A stretch of DNA of 64,000 bases from Notamacropus eugenii (lineage: Eukaryota; Chordata; Mammalia; Diprotodontia; Macropodidae): contig NC_092873.1 in NCBI RefSeq assembly GCF_028372415.1, forward strand, positions 348,773,390-348,837,389. Direction: 5' to 3'. Shown here piece after piece: positions 54,191 through 64,000 of the stretch. How positions within the stretch are numbered: the stretch's first letter is position 1; each line of letters starts with the position of its first letter. The notes under the pieces are model-generated. The model was given only the letters and a program-made list of their open reading frames with translations. It was not told the origin of the DNA and did not search any database. Both the position numbers and the translations under genes were made by a program.

Positions 54191-54739
54191 TATCAAACTG
54201 AAAAGTCTTCCATTGAGTCTCTTCAGGTCTGTATCATGGAAATGTGTTCTGCCTCAGCTATCAGACTGCGAGTCTTCAAAAGGTTCTCAGTTTCCCTGAA
54301 GACTGTTTTTCTCCTCTGGGGCACCCATCTTCTCCCTCCTAGTATACGACCTCACCCATGACCTCATTCTTTTCTCCGAGGCTCTAGGGCTGATCTGGAG
54401 GCAAGGGAAGTAGCAAAGATAAGTCCCAGGCATTCAGTCTAACCATCCAGTACCTGGAACCCACTCTCAGCTCTTCCCTGTTCCCCTTACATCCCCAATC
54501 TGCAACCTCAGTGCCTTCCATCTGTCCAATTAACTCAACTGATTAATTAAGTTCTAACTAGAGTGGTGACTCGCCCTGCCAGCTGCTGACCAGGAGGTCA
54601 ACTGTGCCAAAAAAGTTGAAGGAATCCTAGGTGTGGCAGCCAAGAGTATTGGAGTGGGCATGAGGGTCCAGGAGCCAAGATGGCTCCCAAGTGAGGGCTG
54701 CTTGGGAATGGGATAGTAGCATCCAGCTCACCAAGGTTC

Positions 54740-54830
54740 AGTCAATCAATCTGTCAACAAGCTTTTATTAAGTGCCTACTACGTGGTTACAACTCTCCCA
54801 GGAGCCATAGTACATATTGTACATGTATAT
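54740..54830 (+). mobile_element. L2-like LINE 3' fragment
   Basis: GTCAATCAATCTGTCAACAA, TTTTATTAAGTGCCTACTAC. Confidence 0.55.
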
Positions 54831-55254
54831 GTGAGAGAAGGAGAAATAAGTGGCAGAGATAGGGAGTCAGTTATAGTGAGCCATGGTGCCCCATCAAGAG
54901 CTTGATACCTTCTTATACTTATTAAGATGGAAAGGACTAAGTTGGGTTGGGGGAGGGGGGGAAGTTAGTGAAGGAATGTCATTGGCTAAGAATCCTGGGA
55001 TGGGTAAGAGAGTCTAGAAGCCTATTAAAAAGCAAATGCTTTGATTTCTGGAAGAAGGAGTCCAGACACCACCTGGATATACCCAGCTAACAGCAAAGTC
55101 CAGACTCCAGCAACATTTGAGCTGGAACCTGGCCATAGAAATGGCCAACTCAGCACCTCTTCTCACCAAAATAAAACACCCTAAAATCTGGCCAGAGCAT
55201 GCTAGGAAAGGGGCACACAGTCGGAAACAGCATCACTGCCAAAACAATATTTTA

Positions 55255-55425
55255 ATACTGGAAGATTGTTGACTTGGGAGGCAGATCAGGGTTCTAATCT
55301 CAGCTCTGATTCTACTAGTTATATGACCTTGAATAAATCATTTGGTACTTCGGACACCAGTTTGTTCATCTGTAAAATGAGAGTGTGGGCTGGATGATTA
55401 CTTCCAACTTCCGCTATTTCAGGGC
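55255..55425 (+). mobile_element. MIR-type SINE
   Basis: GGTTCTAATCTCAGCTCTGA, TAGTTATATGACCTTGAATA and CATCTGTAAAATGAGAGTG. Confidence 0.7.
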
Positions 55426-55589
55426 ACCCCCCAGCTACTATACCTTGCTTCTCTCCCTTCTTTCTGGGCACCTCCTTACCAAGGCAAGATCAAGGCAAGG
55501 TATATACCCTTTTCCCATCTCTCCTTAAGTTCTAGAACTATAAACTACAATTAAATCAATTCTGCTACTGTTCCTGAATGGGACGTGTA

Positions 55590-55795
55590 GATCTTTTCCC
55601 CTATGGTCCCATTCACTATTTGTGTAACTCTTTGGTTCAAAGTGCCCCTCCCTGACCACAATTTCCCTCTGTGTGTTGTTTTTCCCACTAGAATGTAAAC
55701 TCTCTGAAGGCAAAGACTGTCTTTGCTTTGATATTTCTATCCCCGGTGCTTAGCACATAGCAGAACTAAATATATGCTTTTTCATTTATTTTACT
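55590..55795 (+). mobile_element. L2-type 3' tail
   Basis: AGAATGTAAACTCTCTGAAG, GCAAAGACTGTCTTTGC, GGTGCTTAGCACATAGCAG. Confidence 0.65.
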
Positions 55796-56745
55796 CAACA
55801 GAGCCCTCACCACTATATGGCAATTCTATCTCCTATCAAGGAGTTGAAAGCACTTTATGTACCTCTAACTTCAATCCAGGCTTAGCTATTATATTGTCTT
55901 GTGGTATCTCATTCCTCATCCCCTTCCAGAACCACTTACCTGCCTGATAGGTGAACTCACCTTGGTATTGAGTGAAGGTGAGTGTAGAGCAGCAGGTTTC
56001 CTTTATAGTTCGCTAAAGTCCAGTCCCACTGAGCAAGCTGGCAAATTCTTCAATGCCTATAAAATCTGCTAGGTGCAGATCAGAGTAGAACCAAAGGCCA
56101 AGCATTAAGGAGAATTTTTGTCACTGGAAGCAATCAGAGGACTGGGAGAATGAAGGGGTAAGAGACCCTGAAGCTGATTCTATAGAGACTTTCAGTAGAG
56201 GAAGCAACACAGCTGGATTAGGAGGAATTCACCTGGAATATCAGACAGCCTTGGGATACTATCTCCAGTGTGTGCTGACCTGCCCCTTCATTTTGCAATA
56301 GGTGGCTTATGCAAATTACTCTTAATCAGGTACAGTCATGCTGGGGGAAAGGTAGCCTCTCTCCTTTAGAGAGTCTAGACTATTCCACTCAGTCAAAAAC
56401 AATTTTTCCCCTACCCCAAACCCTGGAAAAAAGAGGAGAGTGGGGAAGGTGGCAGTGGGGATATGGTAATAGGGAAAGACATGGCAGTAGTCACCAGCTT
56501 CAACCTTAGAATGTGGTGAGGATGATGTGGGGTGAAGCGACCATGGTGCTAAAAAACAGTCATGTCAGAGAACCAGCCCAACCCAGGATGCCCTCAAAAT
56601 TTTGTTGTCCTGGAGAAAGTCCTGTTCACCCCAACCTAGTTATGGCTCTGATCATAGCAATGACAAGTCTCAACATTTGAACAGACACAGAGATTATATA
56701 GTCCAGCATCTATCTTGTCATTACAGAATTCTCTTCTAGAGCATC
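55796..56745. other. Intergenic, no recognised feature
   Basis: Unique-looking sequence without coding signals. Confidence 0.4.
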
Positions 56746-56749
56746 CTTG

Positions 56750-56885
56750 ACAGGTGGCTATTCAGCCTCTGATTCTAATGTTTGTCGTCCTTGACACTGA
56801 GTCCCTCCTCATTCTTGGCACTGAGACCTCAGTTCTAGTATTGACTCCCTCCCATCTCTGGCATTGCATTGGGAATCAAGGAGTC
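56750..56885. repeat. Degenerate 21-22 bp tandem repeat, minor array
   Basis: About five units of the form CCTTGACACTGAGTCCCTCC, TTCTTGGCACTGAGACCTCA, TTCTAGTATTGACTCCCTCC. The same unit type forms the larger array at 62140-63400. Confidence 0.5.
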
Positions 56886-57000
56886 CTGACTTTGGCCAAA
56901 TCATTTCCTTTCTCTAAGCACCGATTTCCTCAACTAGAAGATGAGAGGGCTGCAATAGATGATATCTCCGGTCTCTCTCAACTCTTCCATTTTATAACTA
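56886..57000 (+). mobile_element. MIR-type SINE fragment
   Basis: TGGCCAAATCATTTCCTTTC, TTTCCTCAACTAGAAGATGA. Confidence 0.55.
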
Positions 57001-57285
57001 CCTCCAGCTTTACAGAAATAAACATCTGGAAAACTTCTCCTCTCCCTTTCAACTTAAGCCTAAGTATGAACAGGTCTCATATCAAGGGTTCAGAGATCAG
57101 AATTTGGAGGAATGGTTCCTTCTCATATGAGCATTGCTCCTAAAACTTTGGGAGGGGACATGTGTCTTGTTACATTCTAAATCAGAATGGTTTGTATTGG
57201 GCAGGGAACGCTCTGATGTTCTAGTATGTTATGCCAACTTTGAGTGATGGGGTGACCAAGGAGACCTACAGATACACAGAAATAA

Positions 57286-57548
57286 TAATAACAGTAGCTA
57301 GCATTTATACAGCCCTTTAAAATTTGCAAAAGTACTTCACAAATATTATCTCATTTGATCATCACAACAATTCTAAGATGTAAGTACTATTATTATCCAT
57401 TTTGCAGATGAGGAAACTGAGGCAAACAGAAATTAAGTGACTTGCCCAGAGTCGTACATCTAGTATGTATCTGAGGCCAGTTTTGAACATGTCCTTTCCT
57501 TCCTAATTCAAGTCCAGTGTTCTAACCATTGTGCTACTCAGTTGTCTC
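57286..57548 (-). mobile_element. CORE-SINE, near full length
   Basis: AGCTAGCATTTATACAGCCC, TTTAAAATTTGCAAAAGTAC, GCAGATGAGGAAACTGAGGC, AGTGACTTGCCCAGAGTCG in inverted order. Confidence 0.82.
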
Positions 57549-57549
57549 C

Positions 57550-57672
57550 TACACAGAAGAACTAAGCTCCTTGAAGGCAGGGATGATTTCATTTGTGTCT
57601 TTATATACCTAGTGCCTAGTATTGTACCTGACACATAAGTAAGTGTTTAATACCTCCTTGTTGAATTCAGTG
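57550..57672 (+). mobile_element. L2-type 3' tail
   Basis: CTAAGCTCCTTGAAGGCAGG, GTGCCTAGTATTGTACCTGA. Confidence 0.65.
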
Positions 57673-58489
57673 GTCATACTCTACCTCTAGAGTGTTAGAG
57701 AATGAAGAAGAATGGAAGAGAATCCCCCAGATGCGGGGGGAGGATCAAGGCAAGCCCCCTAGACAAGAGGAGTATGAAACACAGCTGGAGAGGAAGGACC
57801 CTGGTATCAGGGCACTGTGGCCACTGACAGGCAGATGAAATAACAGGGAAGGGCTCAGAAGGCTGCATCATAGACAAAACAATCATTATGTCATGATGCA
57901 ATTTTGTCGCTCCTCAACGTTTTATATACCTAAACCCTTAGATAGTTCACAGTACAGCCTGATACATCTCCCCAAAGACACATATGACATAGGGAAAAAC
58001 CACAAAGGTTACCAGACTCCCCAGAGCCGCACTGCTCTGCCCCAGCAAGGTCTGTCTTACCCAGCTTTCTAGTCTTGATAAGTTAAATCACCAAGCTTAG
58101 GTAAAATGGATGACTGGGGATGGGGGGAAAACCCCAACTGATGGCAGGTATGTCTACAGAACCACTGCTAGTGATTTTTGAAAGAAAGAGGGGATCAGAA
58201 GAGAAACTGACAGATTAAGGAAGGGCAAATGTCCTGATCTTCCAAAAGGGAAGAGAATGGAGTTTATAAACTATAGGCTAGTGAACTTGGATTCAATTTC
58301 TGACAAAATTAGGAACATATTATTAAAAAGATGGTTAACAAACATCTAGAAAAGGAAATACAGAAGAAAAAAGAGCCATCATGACTTAAAACCAAGTTAT
58401 GACAGATTATCCTTATTTCATTTTTTGTGGGGGTAGGGTGACTAGACAGATAGATGAGAATACTATGGATCAAGTTTATCTGTACTTAT

Positions 58490-58735
58490 ATATAAGGCAG
58501 CATGACTTAGTGAAGAAAGCACTGAACTTGGAGTCGTCACCTCTATGTTACCATCAGTATGACCATGGACAGATCACACAACCTTCTCAGTCTCAATTGC
58601 TTCCTCTATAAAATGGAGATAATAATACCTGCAGTGCCTACTTTACAGGGTTTCTGTGAAATTCAAATGAGATAATGAATGTAAAAGGATTTGTGAATTT
58701 TAATTCATTATATAAATTCATTATATATTATATGT
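58490..58735 (+). mobile_element. CORE-SINE in the L3/CR1
   Basis: AAGGCAGCATGACTTAGTGA, GCTTCCTCTATAAAATGGAG and AATGAGATAATGAATGTAAA. Confidence 0.7.
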
Positions 58736-58769
58736 AAACTACATAAATAGCTAATACTGTTATCTAGAT

Positions 58770-58987
58770 TGTAGAGCAGGGGATAGAGTGCCAGATCTGA
58801 GTTCAAATATGGCTTCAAAAACTTATTAGCTGGGTGACCCAGGGGCAGTCACTTAACTCTGTTTGCCTTAGTTTCCTCATCTGTAAAATGAGTTGGAGAA
58901 GAAAATCGCTAATCACTTTACCAAGAAAGCCCCAAAAGGGGTCACAAAGAGTTGGACAGGATTGAAAAACAACTAAATAACAAAGAT
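58770..58987 (+). mobile_element. MAR1-type SINE in the L3/CR1
   Basis: GATAGAGTGCCAGATCTGAG, TCACTTAACTCTGTTTGCC, AAATGAGTTGGAGAAGAAAA and CAAAGAGTTGGACAGGATTG. Confidence 0.85.
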
Positions 58988-59119
58988 TTTAGTAAAGCAT
59001 TTGACAAAGCCTCTCAGAACCTTCTTGTGGGAAAGATAGAGTAATGTGATAGTATAGTCAGGTGGACTAAGGACCAGTTGAATGACTAGGTCCAAGGAGT
59101 AGTTGATGCCAATTTGGGA

Positions 59120-59460
59120 AGGGGACAAGCGTTTATTAAGCACTTGCTATGTGCCAGGCACTGTGATAAACATTATAAGTATTATGAATTTATAATATTA
59201 TAAATATTATCTGGGGCCAGCTAGGTGGCACATGTAACCCTGACTGCCTGCCTTCCCCTCTCCAAAAACATATTTTCTGATCCTCATAACAGCCCTGGGA
59301 GGTGGGTGCTATTTATTATTATCCCCCATTTTACAACTGAGGAAACTGAGGCAGACAGAGGTTAGTTGACTTGCCAGGGTCACAGAGCTAGTAAGTGACT
59401 TAATTTGCCCTTAGGTCTTCTTGATTCCAGGTCCAGTGCTCTATCCACTGAGCCATCTAC
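59120..59460. mobile_element. L2 tail plus SINE pieces in the L3/CR1
   Basis: L2 (59120-59210: AAGCGTTTATTAAGCACTTG, CTATGTGCCAGGCACTGTG), then a short plus-strand SINE head (GCTAGGTGGCACATG), then a minus CORE-SINE (59262-59460: CCCTGGGAGGTGGGTGCTAT, TGAGGAAACTGAGGCAGACA). Confidence 0.7.
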
Positions 59461-60194
59461 CAGATAGTGTCCTAGAGAGTCCTACTCTGCCCTGTGCTGT
59501 TTAACATTTTTATCAGAGACTCAGATAAAACCTTTTGTAGCATCCAGATCAAATTTACAGATGACCCCATACTGGGAGAAGGGGTAGCCAATAAGCTGGG
59601 TAACAGAATAAGGGTATAAAAGGATCTTGACAGGAAAAAAGAAGGATGGGGTTAGGGTTAGGGATAAATGTAAAATCTTAAACGTAGGTCCAAAAGCAAC
59701 TTCCTAAGTACAAGATGACAAAGATGAAGCTTTGTAGTAGTTTGTCTCAAAGAGATCAGTGGTTCTTAGTGGATCAAAAGTTCAACCTAAGTCAGTACTA
59801 TGATATAGGAAAGCCCTCTTCTCAAGGAATACAATCTTAGATTGCCCTCAGCCCAGAGGTAGAATGGAGATGATCAGGGAGGAATTGTCCTACTGTACTT
59901 TGACTTGAATCATCTACAGTATTGTCTTCCATGCTAGATGTCATGTTTAAGAAAGGATAATTGATAAGCTCTGAGACATATAGAAGAGGGCAACTATGAT
60001 GATGAAGAGTCGTGCATGAAGGATGGATGAAGTCAAACTGAAAGGGCTGAGGATGTGAAGCCCAGAGAAGAGAAGGACAGAGGGGAGAGAAATCAAACCT
60101 TAATTATATTGAAGATTCTCCATGGTTTGGCTCCAATTTTCCTTCACATTCTAATCTCCTTCTAACACTTTTATCCTGACAAACTGACCTTTTC

Positions 60195-60455
60195 GAAGCT
60201 AGGTGGCGCAGTTGTTGAGCTCTGCGCTTGGAATCAGGAAAATGAGTTCAAATCCAGCCTCTGACAATTCCTGGCTGTGTGATCCTGGGCAACTCACTTA
60301 ACCTCTGTCTGTCTCAATTTCCTCAACTATTAAACAGGAATAATAATAGCGCCTAACTCCCAGGTTTGTTGTGAGGATCAAATGAGGTCATGTTTATCAA
60401 AAACATTTAATATAGTGCTTGGCACATAGTAGGCACCTAATATATGCTTGTTTCA
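60195..60455 (+). mobile_element. tRNA-headed CORE-SINE
   Basis: GAAGCTAGGTGGCGCAGTTG, GAGTTCAAATCCAGCCTCTG, GGGCAACTCACTTAACCTCT and GTTGTGAGGATCAAATGAGG. Confidence 0.88.
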
Positions 60456-60459
60456 TGAT

Positions 60460-60612
60460 TATACATGCATAACCTATATCAGATTGCTTGCTGTCTGGGG
60501 GAGGGGAGGAAGGGAAGGAGAAAAATTTGGAACTCAAAATTTTATAAAAAAATGAATGTTGAAAACTATGTATACATGTAGTTTGAAAAAATAAAATACT
60601 TCCTTTCAAGTA
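60460..60612 (+). mobile_element. L1/HAL1 3' terminus
   Basis: CCTATATCAGATTGCTTGCT, TTGGAACTCAAAATTTTATA and AATGAATGTTGAAAACTATG, then an A-rich end. It is the same 3' terminus type as in the HAL1 at 13.85 kb. Confidence 0.78.
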
Positions 60613-60814
60613 TTTAAAGAGCTATCACGTAGAAGATATTTCATCCCAGAAGGTAGAAATAGGAGTAAGGGGTAGAAGTTACAGACTGACAGATTTTGGC
60701 TTATGTCAGGAAAAACTTCCTAATACTTAATGCTATCAAGAAGTAAACTAGGCTGTCTTAGGATGTGGTGGGTCCTTCTTCCCTGGAAGTCTTTAAAAGA
60801 AAAAAAAAAGCTGG

Positions 60815-60942
60815 AGAGCAGCTAGGTGGATAGAGCACTGGCCCTGGAGTCAGGAGAATATGAGTGCAAATTCGGCCTTCGATACTTCCTATCTGTGTGA
60901 TCCTGGGCAAGTCGCTTAACCCTGATTGCAAAAAAAAAAGCT
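60815..60942 (+). mobile_element. WSINE1-like SINE
   Basis: GAGCAGCTAGGTGGATAGAG, CACTGGCCCTGGAGTCAGGA, GTCGCTTAACCCTGATTGC, then an A tail. Short, with tRNA-like head and simple tail. Confidence 0.85.
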
Positions 60943-61054
60943 AGCCAGCCTCCTTTGGGGTAAGCAGTATAGGGGGTTTGCTTTCAGCGCATTGTTTCAA
61001 GATTAAAGTTCAGTGGATTAGATGGCTTCCGAGGTCTCTTCCAACTCTGAGATT

Positions 61055-61180
61055 TTTTCTTTTTTGGAGAGGCAATCAGGGTTAAGTTACTTGCCCAGGA
61101 TCACATAGCTAGCAAGTGTCAAGTGTTTAAGATTAAATTTGAACTCAGGTCCTCTCCACTGCACCATCTAGCTACCACCC
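61055..61180 (-). mobile_element. WSINE1-like SINE with target duplication
   Basis: Inverted copy: GGCAATCAGGGTTAAGTTAC, GATCACATAGCTAGCAAGTG, GCACCATCTAGCTACC. A 14-bp duplication with one mismatch (CCAACTCTGAGATT / CCAACCCTGAGATT) lies at 61041-61054 and 61181-61194. Confidence 0.88.
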
Positions 61181-61194
61181 CCAACCCTGAGATT

Positions 61195-61845
61195 CTTGCT
61201 CTAACTCCTGTCAGTGCTTTCAGATCTGTAATACACAGAGTCCATTTAAGAAACACCATCCCAGAAGCCTGGGCTAGCTCTGGTTCTATAAAAGAATTAT
61301 AGATACCCTCAGAGTAGGAGAGAGGCTGATCCCATTTGGAGGATAAGCAATAGCTACCATCTTTCTGCCCTGATTTCACTACCCTTCTGGCCATGGTAAA
61401 ATTGTGAAAGGTATCTGGAGTTAGGGGAATGACCTTAGCACAGGATTAGAGGCAAGGTATGAGGGCGGGGCAGTGAGGTAAGTAGTCTGTTGTGAGGTGA
61501 ATTAAGATTAGAACCCTTGCCTTTCATGGATCAGAACCAGGATTAGGAGAGGGAGGTGAAGCTAAAATAGTGAAATTTCTCTCCCTTCGAGGGTGGGGAG
61601 GTGGGGGAGTTGGATAGGGGAAAACAAGGCATGGGGGAAGGTCAGGTCTAGAGCAAAGGTCCCAGGGAATTCAGTGGCTTGGGTGGGGATGCTCCGGCTC
61701 TGTCTAGTACCCAGCCTCAAGCTCTGACCATTATTAGCACAGTTTACCTTCTGAGAACAGAAAAATGGAGAAGCTGGGCAGCTGGAGACAGTGGCCACCT
61801 TGCGCTGGGGGGAGGGGAGTTTGTCCAAGATGCAGGTCAGGGCTC
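61195..61845. other. Intergenic, no recognised feature
   Basis: Unique-looking, G-rich in part (61590-61620). No coding signal. Confidence 0.4.
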
Positions 61846-61849
61846 TGAG

Positions 61850-62045
61850 CAGTGATTACAAACCTGCCGGGCTACTCCTCCGAGTCTATCCCCAGTTGCC
61901 AGCCCCCTCAGATTCAATTACCAGCCCAGCTTTCAAATCAGGCTCCAGCCGGTAACTTTACCCGAGAAAATGATTATTTGATTATTTCAACCTTGTTCCA
62001 AACACTATTTTAATTGAATTGAGGAGAAGGCGATTTCAACATGAA
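61850..62045. promoter_or_regulatory. Candidate conserved non-coding element
   Basis: A unique block with homeobox-type words GATTCAATTACC (61911), GATTATTTGATTATTTC (61971, a repeated TGATTATT) and TTTTAATTGAATTGAGG (62008). No reading frame spans it. The same texture appears in the 41.1- and 46.6-kb blocks. Confidence 0.42.
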
Positions 62046-62139
62046 GGGGGACACAGGGGAAGGCAGATGTGTGGGAATGTAAGGGAGGGGAACAGAGATG
62101 AAAAGCTCCCAAGCCTCCGTTAGGATAGAATAGGTCCTA

Positions 62140-63400
62140 ATTGTCTGACATTGACCTCCTCTGTCCCAGCAGTGAGCCCCCCAAGGGCTGATCTGAACCC
62201 CATATCCCTGGCACCGAGTCCCAGCTCTATCACTAGACCTTTCTGTCTCTGATAGGAGCCTTGATCTCTGACACTGAGTCCTTTGTTTTCTTTCCTTTTT
62301 TATGTAAATAGTACTTTTGTCCCAATAATATGCTACATGAGTCTTCAACATTCATTTTTCATAAGATTTTTGAGTTCCAAAGTTTTCTTCCTCCTTCCCT
62401 CCCCTCCTCCCTTCCCAAGACAGCAAACAATCTGATATAGGTTATACATGTGCAATCCTGTTAAACATATTTCCACATTATTCGTGTTGTGAAAGAAGAA
62501 ACAGGACAAAAGAAAAAAACACACACAAAAAAACCAAAGAAAGTGAAAATAGTATGCTTTGATCTGCGTTCAGACTCCATAGTTCTTTCTCTGGATATGG
62601 ACAATATTTTCCAGCATGAGTCTTTTGGAATTGTCTTAGATCATTGTACTGCTGAGAAGAGCCAAGTCTATCACAGCTGATCATCATACAATATTGCTGT
62701 TTACTGTGTACAATGTTCTCCTGGTTCTGCTCACTTCACTCAGCCTCAGTCCATATAAGTCTTTCCAGGTTTTTCTGAAATTCACCAGTGCTTCATTTTT
62801 GACAGTGGTACCCCTATCCTCAACACTGAGTTCCTTATTTCTAATACTATATTCTCCCATTCTCAATACTGATCCTTTTTCCCTGTTGCTGAAGGCTCAT
62901 CCTTGATTCTGAGCAGCTATCCCTAACACTGACCTTTTTCGTCCCAGGCTCAGCCTTCACCCCTGAATCTGAACCCTTCCTACCCTAACGCTGAACTCTT
63001 TTATCTCTGATATGAGTCTTTATCCCCCAAAATGATGACCATACCCCCAATCCTTGACTGTGGCCTTCTATCCTCACCATCTCCATCTTTAACACTGACT
63101 TACCCATTTTTAATACCAAACCTGTCACTGGGTCCACCTTCATGCATGATACTAAGCTCCCAGTCTCAATAATGAACATTCCTCATTCTATACACTAAAA
63201 CCCCATCCTTCAACCTGAACTTCTCATTCCTAACACTGAGCCTCCAGCCATGACACTATCCTTTTTCCATCTGTGACATTGTCTTCTTACCTTACAAGCA
63301 AAACCTTTCATCCTCAACATAGTACTCCCTATTTCTAAGACTGAACCCCCTCCTCATTCTCAGAACCATCATCAACTCTCAGTGTCCAACATGCAATAAC
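62140..63400. repeat. Degenerate 21-22 bp minisatellite, split by L1
   Basis: Units of the form ATTCCTAACACTGAACCCTC recur, e.g. TCTCTGACACTGAGTCC (62264), TATCCTCAACACTGAGTTCC (62814), TATCCCTAACACTGACCT (62918), ACCCTAACGCTGAACTC (62981) and CATTCCTAACACTGAGCCTC (63225). By eye there are about 28 units at 62800-63390 and about 6 at 62140-62285, all diverged from each other. An L1 3' end (62286-62795) separates the two parts. Confidence 0.65.
62286..62795 (-). mobile_element. L1 3' end fragment inside the minisatellite
   Basis: Inverted L1 tail: CAACATTCATTTTTCATAAG, GTTCCAAAGTTTTCTTCC, AGACAGCAAACAATCTGATA, TTATACATGTGCAATCCTG and CATAAGTC-like TCAGTCCATATAAGTCTTTC. Confidence 0.78.
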
Positions 63401-63469
63401 TTTCCATAAACCATTGAGGAGTAACTACTTTGTGAATTTTTCTTACCAGGTGATAAATGTTATATTGGC

Positions 63470-63665
63470 TCATAGTATCATAGATTTCGAGCTGGAAGGG
63501 TCCTTAGAGGCCATGGTATCCACCCCGCTCATTTGACAGAAGTGGAAACAGAGAATGAGAGAAATTAAGTGACTCACTCAACGTTATCTGGCTAGTAAGG
63601 GTCAGGAGGCAAACCCAGGCCTTCCTGGCTCCAAGTTCAAAACTCTATCCACTAGGCCATACTCT
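63470..63665 (-). mobile_element. MIR/CORE-SINE
   Basis: GAGCTGGAAGGGTCCTTAGA, GTGGAAACAGAGAATGAGAG, AAACTCTATCCACTAGGCC in inverted order. Confidence 0.78.
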
Positions 63666-63737
63666 CATTCCTTCCATAAACCTTACAGGTCCCTCAGGGC
63701 CTCTCTAGTCACCTGAAAAGAATGATAAAAAAATATT

Positions 63738-63825
63738 TTTGCATATACATGTGTGTATATTTGTACACTCAAATGTATGTGTGTATGTACATACACACAT
63801 ATACACACGTGTATGTATGTATGCT
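63738..63825. repeat. TATG/CATA simple repeat
   Basis: Degenerate GTATAC, ATGTATGT and ACACATA units. Confidence 0.75.
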
Positions 63826-63904
63826 TGAGAAAAACTGCTCTATGGGGGCAGAAAGACCCCATTAGCAACCTGAGGGCAGAAACAACATCTCTATCATTCA
63901 TTTC

Positions 63905-64000
63905 AATTCACTTCAATTGAACAAGCACCTACTCTGTTCAAGGCATTGTACTAGATCCTGGGGATTTGAGACAAAAATGGAAAACAGACCTTGCTCTCAA
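63905..64000 (+). mobile_element. L2-like LINE 3' fragment, cut by window edge
   Basis: TTGAACAAGCACCTACTCTG, TCAAGGCATTGTACTAGATC and GACCTTGCTCTCAA run to the end of the window. Confidence 0.7.

Larger units (their letters stand above)
58145..60796 (+). mobile_element. L3/CR1-type LINE, in pieces
   Basis: Collinear pieces of one old CR1-clade LINE, plus strand: 58145-58420, with a TTTATAAACTATAGGCTAGT block; 58988-59110, reading roughly F-S-K-A-F-D-K, the reverse transcriptase A box region; 59470-60095, with TGTGCTGTTTAACATTTTTA and AAATTTACAGATGACCCCAT (the F-A-D-D region); and 60613-60796, with TTTGGCTTATGTCAGGAAAA. Between them are younger SINEs, L2 pieces and an L1 end. It is heavily decayed and codes for nothing. 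Confidence 0.7.

Noticed and set aside
36290-64000. Search for C1QL1, expected next to DCAKD by human gene order.
   Set aside because: No exon resembling the C1q or collagen-like parts was found. The gene presumably lies beyond the right edge.
1-64000. CRISPR arrays, operons, phage-like or other bacterial systems.
   Set aside because: The sequence is plainly mammalian nuclear DNA. No evenly spaced perfect repeats with unique spacers and no compact gene clusters exist.

Overview
This is nuclear DNA from a mammal, almost certainly a marsupial. Most of it is non-coding and dense with old retroelements. The repeats point to the lineage: tRNA-headed SINEs with the GGGGCAGCTAGGTGG-type start (MAR1/WSINE type), L2-, L3/CR1- and MIR/CORE-SINE remains, and a full-length L1-derived element that has ORF1 but no ORF2 (half-L1, HAL1). 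I cannot name the species. Family names are given from memory of consensus sequences, because no repeat database could be searched.

Two host genes are visible, head to head. At the left edge is the first coding exon of NMT1 (N-myristoyltransferase 1) on the minus strand (1309-1173), so the rest of NMT1 lies left of the window. On the plus strand is DCAKD (dephospho-CoA kinase domain-containing protein), with four coding exons between 28163 and 35800 joined by GT-AG introns. They give an uninterrupted 226-residue protein with Walker A, a D-x-P-L-L-F-E motif, a lid and a hydrophobic C-terminal tail. A poly(A) signal lies at 36254. NMT1 and DCAKD are also head-to-head neighbours in placental mammals. 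The shared promoter region (about 1310-1770) carries a YY1-type site on the NMT1 start codon and three ZNF143/Staf-type ACTACA...CCCAG motifs. A second CpG-rich island at 9.9-10.55 kb could be an alternative DCAKD promoter.

Layout: 1-1.8 kb NMT1 exon 1 and promoter; 1.8-9.8 kb repeats, a probable retrocopy, and a solo LTR (5.77-6.31 kb); 9.9-10.55 kb CpG island; 10.6-28.1 kb likely 5' intron of DCAKD, holding an L3/CR1 piece, the HAL1 (13.8-16.5 kb) inserted into an L2, and a nest of solo LTR in L1 in a possible hAT element (18.4-20.7 kb); 28.1-36.3 kb DCAKD coding part; 36.3-64 kb intergenic. In human the next gene on this side is C1QL1, which is not in the window. The intergenic part has several non-repetitive, homeobox-site-rich blocks (39.4, 41.1-41.4, 46.6-47.1, 61.85-62.05 kb) that look like candidate conserved enhancers, a broken-up L3/CR1 element (58.1-60.8 kb), and an unusual degenerate 21-22 bp tandem array (62.1-63.4 kb, with a relative at 56.75 kb).

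I found no operon-like system, CRISPR array or other clearly new gene system. The most interesting items are the promoter architecture, the HAL1 with a possible 3' transduction, the nested insertions, the degenerate minisatellite and the candidate enhancers.
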